Below, piece after piece: positions 23,708 through 34,840 of a stretch of 64,000 bases of DNA. Every line of letters starts with the position of its first letter. Positions within the stretch are counted from its first letter, which is position 1. Source of the stretch: Archivesica marissinica (taxonomy: Eukaryota; Mollusca; Bivalvia; Venerida; Vesicomyidae); assembly GCA_014843695.1 (NCBI GenBank), contig CM026395.1:51966935-52030934 (forward strand). The letters run 5' to 3'. The position numbers and the translations under genes are program-made. The notes beneath the pieces were generated by a model that did not search any database, was not told the origin of the DNA, and saw nothing but the letters and a program-made list of their open reading frames with translations.

Positions 23708-25549
23708 CTAGTACGTGTACGTGTCAATTGCCCCATCACGTGTCAATTGCTCACGATCCGCTTGTTTGTTTTGATTCACTAGAGTACACGGTTTATTTAT
23801 AGCATCAGGTAAAACCCGATCTGTCTTTCTTCGTGTTGTACTTACACTTTCTCTCCTGTAAGGAATGGCGGAGTTTGAACGTTTTTCTGACCTTGATACT
23901 GCACGTGAGTTTCGTGCACGTCCCCTTGCTATGGGTAGTTTTGACGTTTCACCACAGTGTGACTCGGTTGGCTGACTCGCACTATCACTAATGGCCACCA
24001 CGGATTTGAGTTCTGTTTCGTCAGTTTCAACAGTATTTTGTGAATGTGGAAGTGCAGCTATGAATGGGATTTCATTACTTATACGGATATGTGATGTGGG
24101 ATTTACTGACAGAGTATTTTCAGCGGGGGGAAGTGTGATTGTGGTACAGCACGGGACGTCACAAACTGGATTTACCGAAGAAATAGATCCGTTCTGACAT
24201 TGTGCAGTTTGTGGGATGTCAACAGGTGTACCTGGCACGAGTGGATTGTCAACATTTCCGCAGTCTGTCTGACTACAAGTGGCAGGTGTTTGAGTCTCCA
24301 TTGGATATATTCGGGACGCGATATCCTGGGTAATAGGGGAGCTTAACATGCTGTGCGCTGGGACTAAATGAGTCGGTTGGAGTTGCAACTGAGGGTTCGA
24401 TTGCTGGAAACCACCCGGGACTGATAAGTGCATGTGAAAGGGATTCTTAATCTGGCCTGGATTTACTTTACTTTGAGTCACATTCGGGTGAGCAAAAGGG
24501 CTAAAGAATGGAAAAGGGGCCTGTGGGTTATTGTTTACATTCAGTGATCCATGAGCACTGACCTGTGGCACCTGTGGTAAGTTAGTTATACTGTTACTGA
24601 TTTGTTCATTTATATGTATATTGCCACTGTGTTGAGTTGTAGATCTAGTCGTAGGCACTGAATCACAGTATAGTTGTCCCTCCTGTGAGATCATGCTTGG
24701 TGTTGATTGGTCGCATGTTAATTGATCAATCTGTGATAATCTGCTGATGCGTGTATATTTATTCCAATCTGGCATTTCATCTTTTACCAATTTTCCATCT
24801 TGTAAAAGTTTGGCTGGGAACACAATCTGTATTTTTGACTGAGGCGAGTTATTTTTCAACAGTTTGTACTGAGGCCAAATACGGGATCGAGCCTCCTGGA
24901 TTTCACGAGGCAGGTCGAAATCTACAGAAAATGGTGTTCCTTTCAACATAGTAACGCGACTCATAATTGACTCAGTGTCGCAGTAGTCCCTGAAATTCAC
25001 AATAATTGGCCTTCTCTGGTGTTGTTGCCTGGTATTTCGTTGACCTAATCTGTGTGCACGGGCCATGTATATGTCTCTAGGGTCAATATCTAGGTGATTG
25101 TCGAGAAAATCGTGTATTAGTGCAAAACAGTTCTCGCCTTTGTTCTCACTGAAACCCCTGAATATAAGGTTGTTTCTTCTCGATCTGGCTTCTATATCAA
25201 TGGACCGATATGCCAGTAATTTCATGAAGTCAGTTTGTCTGTTAGTTGTGCTAACTACCTGCTTGATCTTTTCATTCATACCTGTTAGGGATTTTTCAAA
25301 CATTTTCATTCCAGAACTGCAACTCATCTGCTCAATTCTAATGTTTCTAAGTTCAACAAACATGTGGTTCAACTTACTGTCAATGGAACTATTCATACAA
25401 TCTTGTTTAGTTATTTCAATGTTCGTTGAATAATTCATGGTGTTCATGGTACTGTTTTCCCGCTCTTGCAAAAGTTCAAAACGATTCTGTATTGGAACAG
25501 CAAAATCCATATTTAAATCAGAAATTTCCACTAAAGCACATCTAGACAC
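23708..25549 (-). CDS. LINE1 ORF1 protein, intact frame
   Basis: An uninterrupted 613-codon minus-strand frame precedes the endonuclease ORF. Residues about 30-110 are rich in heptad-like hydrophobic positions. They are followed by RRNNLIFRGF (about residues 125-134) and an RRM-like region with YMARAHRLG and PIIVNF, typical of L1-type ORF1 proteins that bind LINE RNA. The C-terminal half is low complexity (Pro, Gln, Ser, Thr) and ends in a basic stretch. The frame is intact although ORF2 is broken, so the insertion is probably not very old. Confidence 0.75.
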   Translation of the reverse strand: MSRCALVEISDLNMDFAVPIQNRFELLQERENSTMNTMNYSTNIEITKQDCMNSSIDSKLNHMFVELRNIRIEQMSCSSGMKMFEKSLTGMNEKIKQVVSTTNRQTDFMKLLAYRSIDIEARSRRNNLIFRGFSENKGENCFALIHDFLDNHLDIDPRDIYMARAHRLGQRNTRQQHQRRPIIVNFRDYCDTESIMSRVTMLKGTPFSVDFDLPREIQEARSRIWPQYKLLKNNSPQSKIQIVFPAKLLQDGKLVKDEMPDWNKYTRISRLSQIDQLTCDQSTPSMISQEGQLYCDSVPTTRSTTQHSGNIHINEQISNSITNLPQVPQVSAHGSLNVNNNPQAPFPFFSPFAHPNVTQSKVNPGQIKNPFHMHLSVPGGFQQSNPQLQLQPTHLVPAHSMLSSPITQDIASRIYPMETQTPATCSQTDCGNVDNPLVPGTPVDIPQTAQCQNGSISSVNPVCDVPCCTTITLPPAENTLSVNPTSHIRISNEIPFIAALPHSQNTVETDETELKSVVAISDSASQPTESHCGETSKLPIARGRARNSRAVSRSEKRSNSAIPYRRESVSTTRRKTDRVLPDAINKPCTLVNQNKQADREQLTRDGAIDTYTY

Positions 25550-25868
25550 TATAGATCAACAATAGTATGCCTTTAATCAAAAGTTTATCCACAAAAATTA
25601 TAGGAAACTGTTATTTTATCACTTTTTTCGTCAATAAACAAAGAACGCGACTACGCTGTCCGCCATATTTAATTGCACATATATATATTGTTTGCTTTAT
25701 TTGTGGAAACCTTAAATCACAAAAATTAAGACCGGAAATTTCTTTCATAATTTTTAAAACTGTGCCGCTTGTCTATATGGAATCTTAATAGCTATAAAAG
25801 AAAAGTACCAAACAGTATTCATTTGTATCACTGGATAGTTGCACAGTTTTCATCAGTTTTCAAGATTT

Positions 25869-26099
25869 CTAAACTGTAAATAACACAGCTAAGATTAGTG
25901 TCCTTAAATCAAGTGGTGTTGACAGAGGCATGAACTGATCTGTTGAAATAGTGTTGTCCACTCTTGATTTTCTTGGCCATGCTATCACACAATCATAGAT
26001 CAATAGACCATCAACTGAGCCAACTGTATTCTGTATAATATGGCACTTCCGATAAAAATCCTGCTGTACATCAATTAAAGCCATATCATCAGGGAATCT
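25869..26099 (-). pseudogene. PIF/Harbinger transposase DDE fragment, left arm
   Basis: Downstream of the acceptor-like tatttcttgcag, the minus strand encodes a VQQDFY block followed by NTVGSVDG. This matches the DDE_4 region of Harbinger transposases (VQ-DFY-IA-FPNTIG-IDGTH), where the Asp of VDG is the first catalytic residue. The VIAWPRKSRVDN block follows almost at once and resembles the later RWPGS-HDS block, so about 30-40 intervening residues appear deleted. The right arm has the same structure at 35259-35487. Confidence 0.65.
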
Positions 26100-26499
26100 G
26101 CAAGAAATAATATATAAAAACTCTATTAACATCAAACTTCTACATTTCTATCTGTTAAATTTGAACACTGGAATAATTGTGAACAAAATTTGGACATGCA
26201 TCATTAATATTAAGCATTTGTGAGGGTAGAACAATGTATAAGTGATTAGTACAGTGTATGTACATTAATAAGATGGAAACTATTCCATAAATCTGGGTTG
26301 CTGTGACGAAACTAAATATATTTGGAGTTCGGCCGAATTCTGTTTTTGAAAAACCTATGGTTAACTTTTGTGTTTTTACATCGTTCTTCATTGTTAATCT
26401 TAGAATAATCAACTGTATAAATATTATTTACTTTACAACATTTTCGAAACAAGATTATAATATTAAGCACTCTCGTTGAAAGCGTATAATTATGTAGTC

Positions 26500-26665
26500 A
26501 TTCGTGTGGGACATAACCGGAGAAAACTCACATGTCCAATTTGGGGACCACCGTACCATCTCACACACTTCTCAGTCAGTGGAAGGAACCCGGAATGCAT
26601 TGACTAGAGGCGAGCGTGCTAATCACTACGCTAATCAGACAGCTAATCGAATCAACTTAGCAATT
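26500..26665 (-). mobile_element. SINE E copy, tRNA-derived (left arm)
   Basis: On the minus strand, a tRNA-like head (ttagcgtagtgattagcac, then cattccgggttcc) is followed by gttttctccggttatgtccc. The inverted sister is at 34690-34840. It lies in the Harbinger transposase region, probably in intronic sequence. Confidence 0.55.
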
Positions 26666-27044
26666 AATGATCATGTTGACAAGAGTTCACCTACCTGTTG
26701 ATGCCATGCAAATCTGCAACTTTGGACAATAAATCACCCTTTGATAGTATCTAAATCAATAAGCATCTGAAATGAACAAAACGTTTCAACTATTATTGAT
26801 ACATAACCCAGTCAGTGTTTTCAACACAATATAATTATATTACAATGCAACTGTGTGGTCATTGGTTGTGGTAGTAGTTTGTAACCCAATATACATGTAA
26901 ACACAGAGTTCGATATATTCGGATTGATTTTAAACTGGACAGTGTATCTATATATAATTATGGTCATCCCGACTCATCGTGTCTATCATCGCATTAAGAT
27001 CAATCATGACAACTTGTAATATGGATTACACTTTTTTTGGCTGT

Positions 27045-27188
27045 CCAATTTGCGCAGTAGTTAGCCATGCTCGCTTCTCACCAATTCAACCCCGGTTCGA
27101 TCCTCGGAATGGACAGTATGTGATATGGTACGGTGACAGATTGAACAGGACGATTTCCTCCGGGTATCTGTGGCATGGTGTCGGATTT
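27045..27188 (+). mobile_element. SINE D copy, tRNA-derived (left arm)
   Basis: The head gtagttagccatgctcgctt and B box cccggttcgatcct are followed by gacgatttcctccgggtatc and tggcatggtgtcggattt. The copy ends exactly where the LINE2 insertion begins. The inverted sister is at about 34109-34250, where the sequence continues directly into SINE C. Confidence 0.6.
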
Positions 27189-30100
27189 CTTCTTTGTTTA
27201 AACAGCACTCCTTCACTTATGAAGATTAGGTGCTGGCGCCGTAATAAAAAGTGTTAGTTAAGTGCTTGATCAGAAAGTGCTCATTAGAAAGGATACAGTG
27301 AATAGACATATTTTTAGATATATTTTTAAGTGTTTTTTATAAAACTATGTACATAATTGTGGCAATTTATGCAAAGTATATTGGGGTGAGGACAGACACA
27401 GGGATCAGGGTCTTGAAGGCGTCCACTGTGCCTGCGGCATATATGGTGGGCGGTAGCATGTTCCACTGAGTGACGGCTCTAGGATAGAAAGAGTATTTGT
27501 ACGAGTCTTTAGCTGCGTGAATATGTTTGTAGGTATAGGTGTTACTGTGCCTGGTTCTGGGGTCTGAAGGAATAATTAGATTACAGGGTGGTTGGATGGC
27601 AACTACGTGGTGTATGATCTTATAAAACATGATGAGTCTGGTACGGATTCTTCGAATTTCCAAGGTGGTTACAGAACTTGTATTGTGGTAGCGGTTGGAT
27701 GTATAGCGGGCTGCACGGCGTTGTACTTTTTCAATTTGACTAATTTGGCTTTTGGTATGTGGGTCCCAAACAGAAGAGGAGTATTCTAGCTTGGGTCTGC
27801 GAGGGCTTTATAAGCATGGTCTTTTACTTTGGTAGAGTTGATTTTTAAATTTCTGCGGAGGAATCCTAGTGACTGATTAGCTTTGCTTGTTATAGAGTTT
27901 ATATGCTTATCCCATTTTAAGTTATTCTGTAAAGTGAGGCCTAAATATTTTGCATGTTCGACAATTTCAAGGGGGTGGTTATGAAGTTTGTATGTAAATT
28001 TAACTTGGTTTCTTTTTTGTGTGACATTTAGAACATTACATTTATCAGGGTGAAAATTCATGAGCCAATCCTGCTCCCATCTACCAGCAGCTTCTAGGTC
28101 AGATTGTAAGAGTTTTGCATCAGAAGTGTTGTTAATTTCTTTATATATAATGCTGTCATCTGCGAATAGTCTAAGGGTACTGTGATTGAGGTATTCAGGG
28201 AAGTCATTTATATAGATAAGAAAGAGGATAGGCCCCATGACAGTGCCCTGGGGTACTCCGGATGTGACTGGTACAGTGTCTGATGTTTCCCCTTCCAGGA
28301 CAACTGTCTGGGTCCTATCTCTCAAGAAGTCAGATATCCAATGAAGAGCATTACAATTGATACTGTAGAATTGTAGTTTGTAGAGGAGGTGACGGTGAGA
28401 AACTTTGTCAAATGCTTTCGCAAAATCCATAATGATGACGTCGGTTTGAATATGTTTGTTGTTAGATTCCGTTAGGTTTTGGAGAAATGAAATTAGCTGT
28501 GATTCGCAGGAACGGGAAGATCGAAAGCCATGTTGTAGATCATAGAGGATATTATTGTTTTCTAGGTGTGACATTACATTACTTGAGATAATATGTTCGA
28601 GGAGCTTGCAACAAATACATGTGAGTGAAATTGGTCTGTAATTGATCGCATCATGCTTGTCGCCTTTTTTAAATACAGGACATACATTTGCGTGCTTCCA
28701 GTCTGTAGGGATTTCGCCAAGTGAGAGAGATTTATGAAAAATATTGGTAAGAATTGGTGATATGGAGGCGCTACATTCTTTTAAGATTTTTCTTTGTATT
28801 TTGTCCGGTCCAGCGGCTTTATGTGGTTTGATATTTTTCAGTAACTTTTTAACTCCATTTTCAGTGATTGAGATGTCTTTCATTTGTGGATGAGGGCTTG
28901 GGCCTTTGTCAGGTATATCGTCATTTGTGACAGGGGTAAAAGCTTTTTGGAATTGTTTATTGAGTATGTTGGATTTATCGGTTGCGGTTGATTTGAGAAT
29001 GCCGTTCTCTCGGAGGGGGGGGAGTATAATTTGACTCAGTTTTTTGGGTTTTTATGTACGAGAATAAGTTTTTTGGAGTTTTTGTGAAAGCTGGGCTATC
29101 TTGTTCCGGAATCGGTATGTCGAATATCATGTTTTCAATATATTTCCAATATGCCTGCCTTTGTTCTTTTTGAATTTCGCTTTTTAGGTGCTTCAGTTGA
29201 TTATGGTTGTGGTTTTGTTTGCTTCTTGAGAATTTACGTCTATAGTTTTTCATTTTCTTTCTGAGTTCATTTGTTATCCAGGGAAGTTTGTTGTCAGGTT
29301 TTATTAATTTAGTTGGAATATTTTTCGAGATGGAAGCTTGAAGATCATTTTTAAATGTGTTCCAAATATAGTTGATATCTTGTGTGTTTTGAGTTTCTTG
29401 AATTTTCTGATATGTTTCTTCTAAGTCTAGATTGATTTTGTCCCAATCTGCTTTAGAATACTTTAGTACTTCCCGTGGAGGGGATTTACAGCGACGTAGG
29501 GAGGTATTACTTTCAAGACATAGCATATCATGATCAGCTTCACCGATTGGGGGAATGGTTTCTAAATTATCTATAATGGACGGGTAGTTTGTGAGAATCA
29601 GGTCTAATGTTTTGTCGTTTCGAGTTGGTTTGTCTACAATTTGGTTCAGCGAGTGGTCTGCAATTATGTCTAAGAGTTCTTGATGATGCTTGATGTTAGT
29701 TTTGCCAGGGATTATGCTAGTAGTTTTCCAATCAATATTTCCGAGGTTGAAATCGCCACCAACTAAGATTACAGATCTTGAGTTAGGGGTTAAAGTGAAA
29801 CTTCGTCATTTGGTTGCGGTCTGTAGAAATAGGAGATTAATAATTTTCTTGAGTTTTGGATAGTCAGCTCAACCCATACTATTTCGCAATTGGTCTGTAA
29901 TTCTTTAACCTCAGAGCTTTGGAATTCATTTCTAACAGCAATAAGGACACCCCCATGGCTTTGGCCTTTTTTATTGGGTTGGCGATCCTTCGTGTAGACT
30001 GTGAAGTGATTTGCTGGAAAGAATTCATACGAAGAGACAGATGGGTCAAGCCAAGTTTCTGTTCCAATAAAAAATATCAGGGTTTATCGAGTCTATAAGG

Positions 30101-30982
30101 AAGTCAAGTTCAGGTTTTTTGTTTTTTAGTGATTGAAAATTTAGGCTTATGATTTTTAAGGGTCGTTTGACGCTTTTTGTCTTTTGTTTGGGTTTGTTAG
30201 TATTCTGATTTCTTGGGCTCCTATGGGTATGGTTGTCTGACGTTGTTTTATTTGCATCTGGTTTAGGGGATGAACAGGCAGTAGGTTTTCCGGGACTATC
30301 ACAACTTAGAATTGAGAAGTTATTTGAAGATGTAATTGGATCATTTTGGAAGTATGAGCTTGTGAAATTTGGTAAACCACACTTGAGACAATGCCATGAT
30401 AGGTTACTGTTATCCATTAGAGCATGCATTGTATTAGTCATCTGTCCTTGACAATTGATATGGTACCAGGTTCTGCAAGAGTCACATTCCAATGCTTTGG
30501 ATTTCCAGGTGACTGCTTTGCCACATGTACCACAGGGCCATCTTGGCGTTCTAGGGCCCGGGTTGAGTTCGACTTGGTTTCCAAGTAACAGTTTGATGAG
30601 TAAGTGGTAGTTTTTGTCCGAAGGCGGTAGTATGTGTTTTGTGCAGAAGAATGGTTTTCTGAGATGGATAGCCAGTGGAAGATACTGAGGCATTTGTCTT
30701 TTTGAAGAATGGGCGGGTCCGGGTCTGGGAGTGTGATTTGGTAGTCAAATAGTGGGGAGCAGCTACTTGTTGGACGGTCATATGTTTCCTTGTTGTGATA
30801 AAATGTCCGTGTTTTTGTAACGCAGAATATGAGGATCAAACCTAACAGTTTGTACATGAGTGCCATTTCCGGGTCTGGTACAGGTGGTGCTCGAGTACAG
30901 GAAATGTGAGAATAATTACATACACAAAACACACACACAAATGTTACACACATATGGTGGTTATCTTCAGCCCGAGGAATTT
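27189..30982 (-). mobile_element. CR1-like LINE (LINE2) plus a 100-bp module in the left arm
   Basis: In the right arm, SINE D runs straight into SINE C (gtcggatttggtatcaaac at about 34100). Here the same point is split by about 3.8 kb, with ggattt on one side and ggaattt on the other. The block holds the 100-bp module shared with the foldback element (27189-27290) and a minus-strand LINE whose coding remnant spans 30953-27367. The proteins are of CR1 type: PHD-like finger, APE endonuclease, RT. Confidence 0.75.
27367..30953 (-). pseudogene. LINE2 (CR1-like) polyprotein remnant
   Basis: Order on the minus strand: LNPGPRTPRWPCGTC with a PHD-like zinc finger ending in CDSCRTWYHINC (about 30600-30440), an endonuclease start KIISLNFQSLKNK (about 30150), an intervening region (29526-28975), and RT (28883-27786) with MDFAKAFDKVSH (152-163), PQGTVMGP (211-218) and FADD (240-243). 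A C-terminal KYSFYPRAVTQWN block sits at 27663-27367. At least four frameshifts or stops (near 30560, 30060, 29020 and 27780) make it a pseudogene. Confidence 0.85.
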
Positions 30983-31105
30983 GGAATCAAACTGTCCCAT
31001 GTTCGATACTCAGTCAGTCCACGTATGTAGTGTCATTGAGCAAGTCACCTCACATACATAGTTTAGTACTGGTTAACCGCTTAGGTCGGCTAAGCCTGTC
31101 CAGAA
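30983..31105 (+). mobile_element. SINE C remnant (left arm)
   Basis: The sequence ggaatcaaactgtcccatgt, then tgtagtgtcattgagcaag and ggtcggctaagcctgtcc match SINE C at 10638-11066. The 5' head was cut off by the LINE2 insertion. It is mirrored at 33982-34108. Confidence 0.7.
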
Positions 31106-31459
31106 AAACATTTGGACACGTGGGGACGTTTAATTATGTGTACGAATACTGTAGCAATACACGAGCATTTAAAAAGAAACAGACAACATTATAAACACAA
31201 GCATTTAATTCCCTACCTGCACAATGTATCAATTTACTTAGTTAATGCGTTGCAGAAACATAATACGTATCGTCATTCAGCTCCAAAATCATAATAACAC
31301 TTGTGTGTAGTATCGATATAAATAGCAATAGATTCTTATGGAAGTAGCCTCCCTTGTAATCTTAAAATAGAAATAAGGGCCTACTGTACAGAAATGTGTA
31401 CGCAAATAACACTGATATGCACCTTAATAATGCAAGATATAGAAATATATCAATTTCAC

Positions 31460-31661
31460 TTTACCTAGGTCAAACCGGGTATCGAATGAGAGCGGTTCGT
31501 CCCCTTGTCCAAGTCATTCCCCCACCATATCCTCAAGCAAGACAATCCATAGCCTCGTCCTGCGATATCGGGACAGGATATTGGTGTCACACGTCTCCAA
31601 TGTCTCTACCGGCCCTGAATATTCTTGCATCACGTCTCTGATGCACGGATTCGGCCGCCAT
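31460..31661 (-). pseudogene. Harbinger transposase N-terminal exon, left monomer
   Basis: A minus-strand ATG at 31661 begins MAAESA; after a frame change it continues with an ILSRYRRTRLWIVLLDD-like block, as in the N-terminal region of PIF/Harbinger transposases (RYR-R--I--L-D). Copies occur at 32080 and 33409 on the plus strand with the same frame change, so that defect predates the duplications. Confidence 0.45.
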
Positions 31662-32079
31662 TTTTAAGACTTTTTCCGAAGTTGCGACTGCATCGAACCA
31701 GTCGTAAAGTTAAGACTTTATTTACGATATCTTAGCTGCGACTTTGTTGATAAAACGGACCGTGGTCTTAACTAAGACGTTACGACGGCGTAACTCGGTC
31801 TTAAGCAATTCTTAACTAAGACTGACTTACAACCCACTCAGTTAAGCAATACTCTTAACTAAGACTGACTTACGACCGTTGACCCAGGGCCCCGTTTTAT
31901 CAACGGTCGTAAGTCAGTCTTAGTTAAGATTATTGCTTAAGACCGAGTTACGCCGTCGTAACGTCTAAGTTAAGACCACGGTCCGTTTTATCAACAAAGT
32001 CGCAGCTAAGATATCGTAAATAAAGTCTTAACTTTACGACTGGTTCGATGCAGTCGCAACTTCGGAAAAAGTCTTAAAA

Positions 32080-32290
32080 ATGGCGGCCGAATCAGCAGAA
32101 TCCGTGCATCAGAGACGTGATGCAAGAATATTCAGGGCCGGTAGAGACATTGGAGACGTGTGACACCAATATCCTGTCCCGATATCGCAGGACGAGGCTA
32201 TGGATTGTCTTGCTTGATGATATGGTGGGGGAATGACTTGGACAAGGGGACCAACCACTCTCATTCGATACCCGGTTTGACCTAGGTAAA
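32080..32290 (+). pseudogene. Harbinger transposase N-terminal exon, right outer monomer
   Basis: The plus-strand ATG at 32080 lies about 190 bp inside the 5' terminal repeat and starts MAAESAESVHQRRDARIF. It carries the same frame change after GRDIGDV as its two sister copies. No DDE exon follows in this monomer before the inner insertion. Confidence 0.45.
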
Positions 32291-32599
32291 GTGAAATTGA
32301 TATATTTCTATATCTTGCATTATTAAGGTGCAAATCAGTGTTATTTGCGTACACATTTCTGTACAGTAGGCCCTTATTTCTATTTTAAGATTACAAGGGA
32401 GGCTACTTCCATAAGAATCTATTGCTATTTATACTACACACAAGTCATGACTTATTATGTTTTTGGAACTGAATGACGATACGTATTATGTTTCTGCAAC
32501 GCATTAACTAAGTAAATTGATACAGTTGTGCAGGTAGGGAATTAAATGCTTGTGTTTATAATGTCGTCTGTTTCTTTTTAAATGCTCGTGTATTGCTAC

Positions 32600-32750
32600 A
32601 GTACTGTGTGTTTTGCGTTTATTTATCGTCGCTACCGGTTGCCCATATGAGCGACGCCTCCTGAAGAGATTAGTTATTTTAGATTTTGGAGGATAGTGCA
32701 TAATACAGACAGAGACCAATTCCAGAATCTCCTCTGGTTCTTTTACGTGA
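32600..32750 (-). mobile_element. SINE V fragment
   Basis: The 3' tail (tttatttatcgtcgctaccg) and part of the body (ctcctctggttcttttacgt) are present in minus orientation. It is fused to sequence equivalent to 39020 onward, which marks the internal deletion of the outer monomer. Another tail fragment follows at 33062-33155. Confidence 0.6.
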
Positions 32751-33408
32751 TCTTGGCAATTCTATGATAATTCTATTCCATATATGCGAGGATTAAAAAC
32801 TGCATTACCCATATTATCAGTAATGTTACAAGTGTCAAAACCATATGTATTATAAAATTATATTGGGGTATATTTGCAGTGACATTATAAATAATGAAAT
32901 TTAGAATAGTTCCGTTGTTTTATTTCTACTTCCTAACATCCATGATTGTGCTGGTTATAATTAGTTTCAATATAACTTACCGACCAAGTTAACTTGACAA
33001 CAATTTGGTAGTTAAAGCGACCATTTATCATCGTCTTTGATCTATTGTGTTTTTGAGCTTAATTATCGTCGCTACCGGTTGCCCATATGAGCGACGCCTC
33101 TTGAAGAGATTAGTCATTTTAGATTGTTGAGGATATTGCAGTGATAGAGACAGAGACGGAGTATGTGGTCGATTGGTTAATGTTGTTGACTTCGAATCAC
33201 TTGCCTCTCACAGCTGGGCCCCGTTTTATCAACGGTCGTAAGTCAGTCTTAGTTAAGATTATTGCTTAAGACCGAGTTACGCCGTCGTAACATCTAAGTT
33301 AAGACCACGGTCCGTTTTATCAACAAAGTCGCAGCTAAGATATCGTAAATAAAGTCTTAACTTTACGACTGGTTCGATGCAGTCGCAACTTCGGAAAAAG
33401 TCTTAAAA

Positions 33409-33620
33409 ATGGCGGCAGAATCAGCAAAATCCGTGCAGCAGAGACGTGATGCAAGAATATTCATGGCCGGTAGAGACATTCGAGACGTGTGACACCAATA
33501 TCCTGTCCCGATATCGCAGGACGAGGCTATGGATTGTCTTGCTTGATGATATGGTGGGGGGAATGACTTGGACAAGGGGACCAACCACTCTCATTCGATA
33601 CCCGGTTTGACCTAGGTAAA
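33409..33620 (+). pseudogene. Harbinger transposase N-terminal exon, inner copy
   Basis: The plus-strand ATG at 33409 starts MAAESAKSVQQRRDARIF, about 190 bp after the 5' terminal repeat. It has the same frame change as the other two copies. The DDE fragment of the same copy is at 35259. Confidence 0.45.
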
Positions 33621-33981
33621 GTGAAATTGATATATTTCTATATCTTGCATTATTAAGGTGCATATCAGTGTTATTTGCGTACACATTTCTGTACAGTAGG
33701 CCCTTATTTCTATTTTAAGATTACAAGGGACGCTACTTCCATAAGAATATATCGCTATTTATATCGATACTACACACAAGTCATGACTTATTATGTTTTT
33801 GGAACTGAATAACGATACGTATTCTGTTTCTGCAACGCATTAACTAAGTAAATTGATAGTGTGCAGGTAGGGAATTAAATGCTTGTGTTTATAATGTCGT
33901 CTGTTTCTTTTTAAATGCTCGTGTATTGCTACAGTATTCGTACACATAATTAAACGTCCCCACGTGTCCAAATGCAAATGT

Positions 33982-34108
33982 TTTCTTGGACAGGCTTAGC
34001 CGACCTAAGCGGTTAACCAGTACTAAACTATATCTGTGAGGTGACTTGCTCAATGACACTACATACGTGGACTGACCGAGTATCGAACATGGGACAGTTT
34101 GATACCAA
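33982..34108 (-). mobile_element. SINE C copy (right arm)
   Basis: This is the reverse complement of 30983-31105. It joins directly to SINE D at about 34109, giving the uninterrupted arrangement that shows where LINE2 landed in the left arm. Confidence 0.7.
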
Positions 34109-34250
34109 ATCCGACACCATGCCACGGACGCCCGGAGGAAATCGTCCTGTTCAACCTGTCACCGTACCATATCACATACTGTCCATCGAACCAGGGTTGA
34201 ATTGGTGAGAAGCGAACATGGCTAACTACTGCGCGAATTGGACAGCCAAA
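34109..34250 (-). mobile_element. SINE D copy (right arm)
   Basis: This is the inverted sister of 27045-27188, with the B-box-like ccctggttcgatgg on the minus strand and the ggtgtcggattt junction with SINE C. A small deletion (cctcggaat) distinguishes it from the left copy. Confidence 0.6.
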
Positions 34251-34689
34251 AGAAGTGTAATCCATATTACAAGTTGTCATGATTGATCTTAATGCGATGA
34301 TAGACACGATGAGTCGGGATGACCATAATTATATATAGATACACTGTCCAGTTTGAAATCAATCTTCTTCTTCTTGGTGATTTCGGCACTCCCTCAATAT
34401 AATAATCGGAATATATCGAACTCTGTGTTTACATGTATATTGGGTTACAAACTACTACCACAACCAATGACCACACAGTTGCATTGTAATATAATTATAG
34501 GGTGTTGAAAACACTGACTGTTTTATGTATCAATAATAGTTGAAACGTTTTGTTCATTTCAGATGCTTATTGATTTAGATACCTATCAAAGGGTGATGTA
34601 TTGTCCAAAGTCGCAGATTTTCATGGCATCAACAGGTAGGTGAAGTCTTTTCGACATGATCATTAATTGCTACGTTTATTCGATTAGCT

Positions 34690-34840
34690 GTCTGATTAGC
34701 GTAGTGATTAGCACGCTCGCTTCTAGTCAATGCATTCCGGGTTCCTTACACTGACTGAGAAGTGTGTGAGATGGTATGGTGGTCCCCAAATCGGACATGT
34801 GAGTTTTCTCCGGTTATGTCCCACACGAATGACTACATAA
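34690..34840 (+). mobile_element. SINE E copy (right arm)
   Basis: This is the inverted sister of 26500-26665, with tRNA-like ttagcgtagtgattagcac and the body gttttctccggttatgtccc. Confidence 0.55.

Larger units (their letters stand above)
15121..25676 (-). mobile_element. Full-length APE-type LINE (LINE1), split by a DNA transposon
   Basis: The LINE lies on the minus strand: 5' end near 25676, ORF1 25549-23708, endonuclease 23681-22948 continuing at 18404-18140, reverse transcriptase 17972-15674, and 3' end near 15121. The 3' end carries tandem actttgaa words (15140-15160). Its left breakpoint is precise, because the opposite Harbinger arm (about 35650-35690) is the empty site. Without the 18405-22947 insertion it is about 6.0 kb. 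The two-ORF, APE, RT and C-terminal zinc-knuckle layout is that of LINEs; I do not assign a clade. No clear target duplication is readable in the AT repeat at the target. Confidence 0.85.
11452..31884 (-). mobile_element. Left Harbinger monomer, interrupted by three insertions
   Basis: Read on the minus strand, the 5' end is near 31884 and the 3' terminal repeat is at 11452. The order is transposase N-terminal exon (31661), SINE C, SINE D, SINE E, DDE exon (26099-25869), SINE V, SINE A and 3' end. The same order occurs on the plus strand at 33217-40740. Insertions absent from the other arm are 12266-13265, 15121-25676 and 27189-30982. The 5' terminal repeat is truncated (accgttgaccca in place of accgttgataaaac). 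Confidence 0.75.

Noticed and set aside
31396..33684. 81-87 codon ORFs repeated three times near the palindrome centre (YANNTD type)
   Set aside because: They are antisense to the better supported Harbinger N-terminal exon and follow from its three copies.
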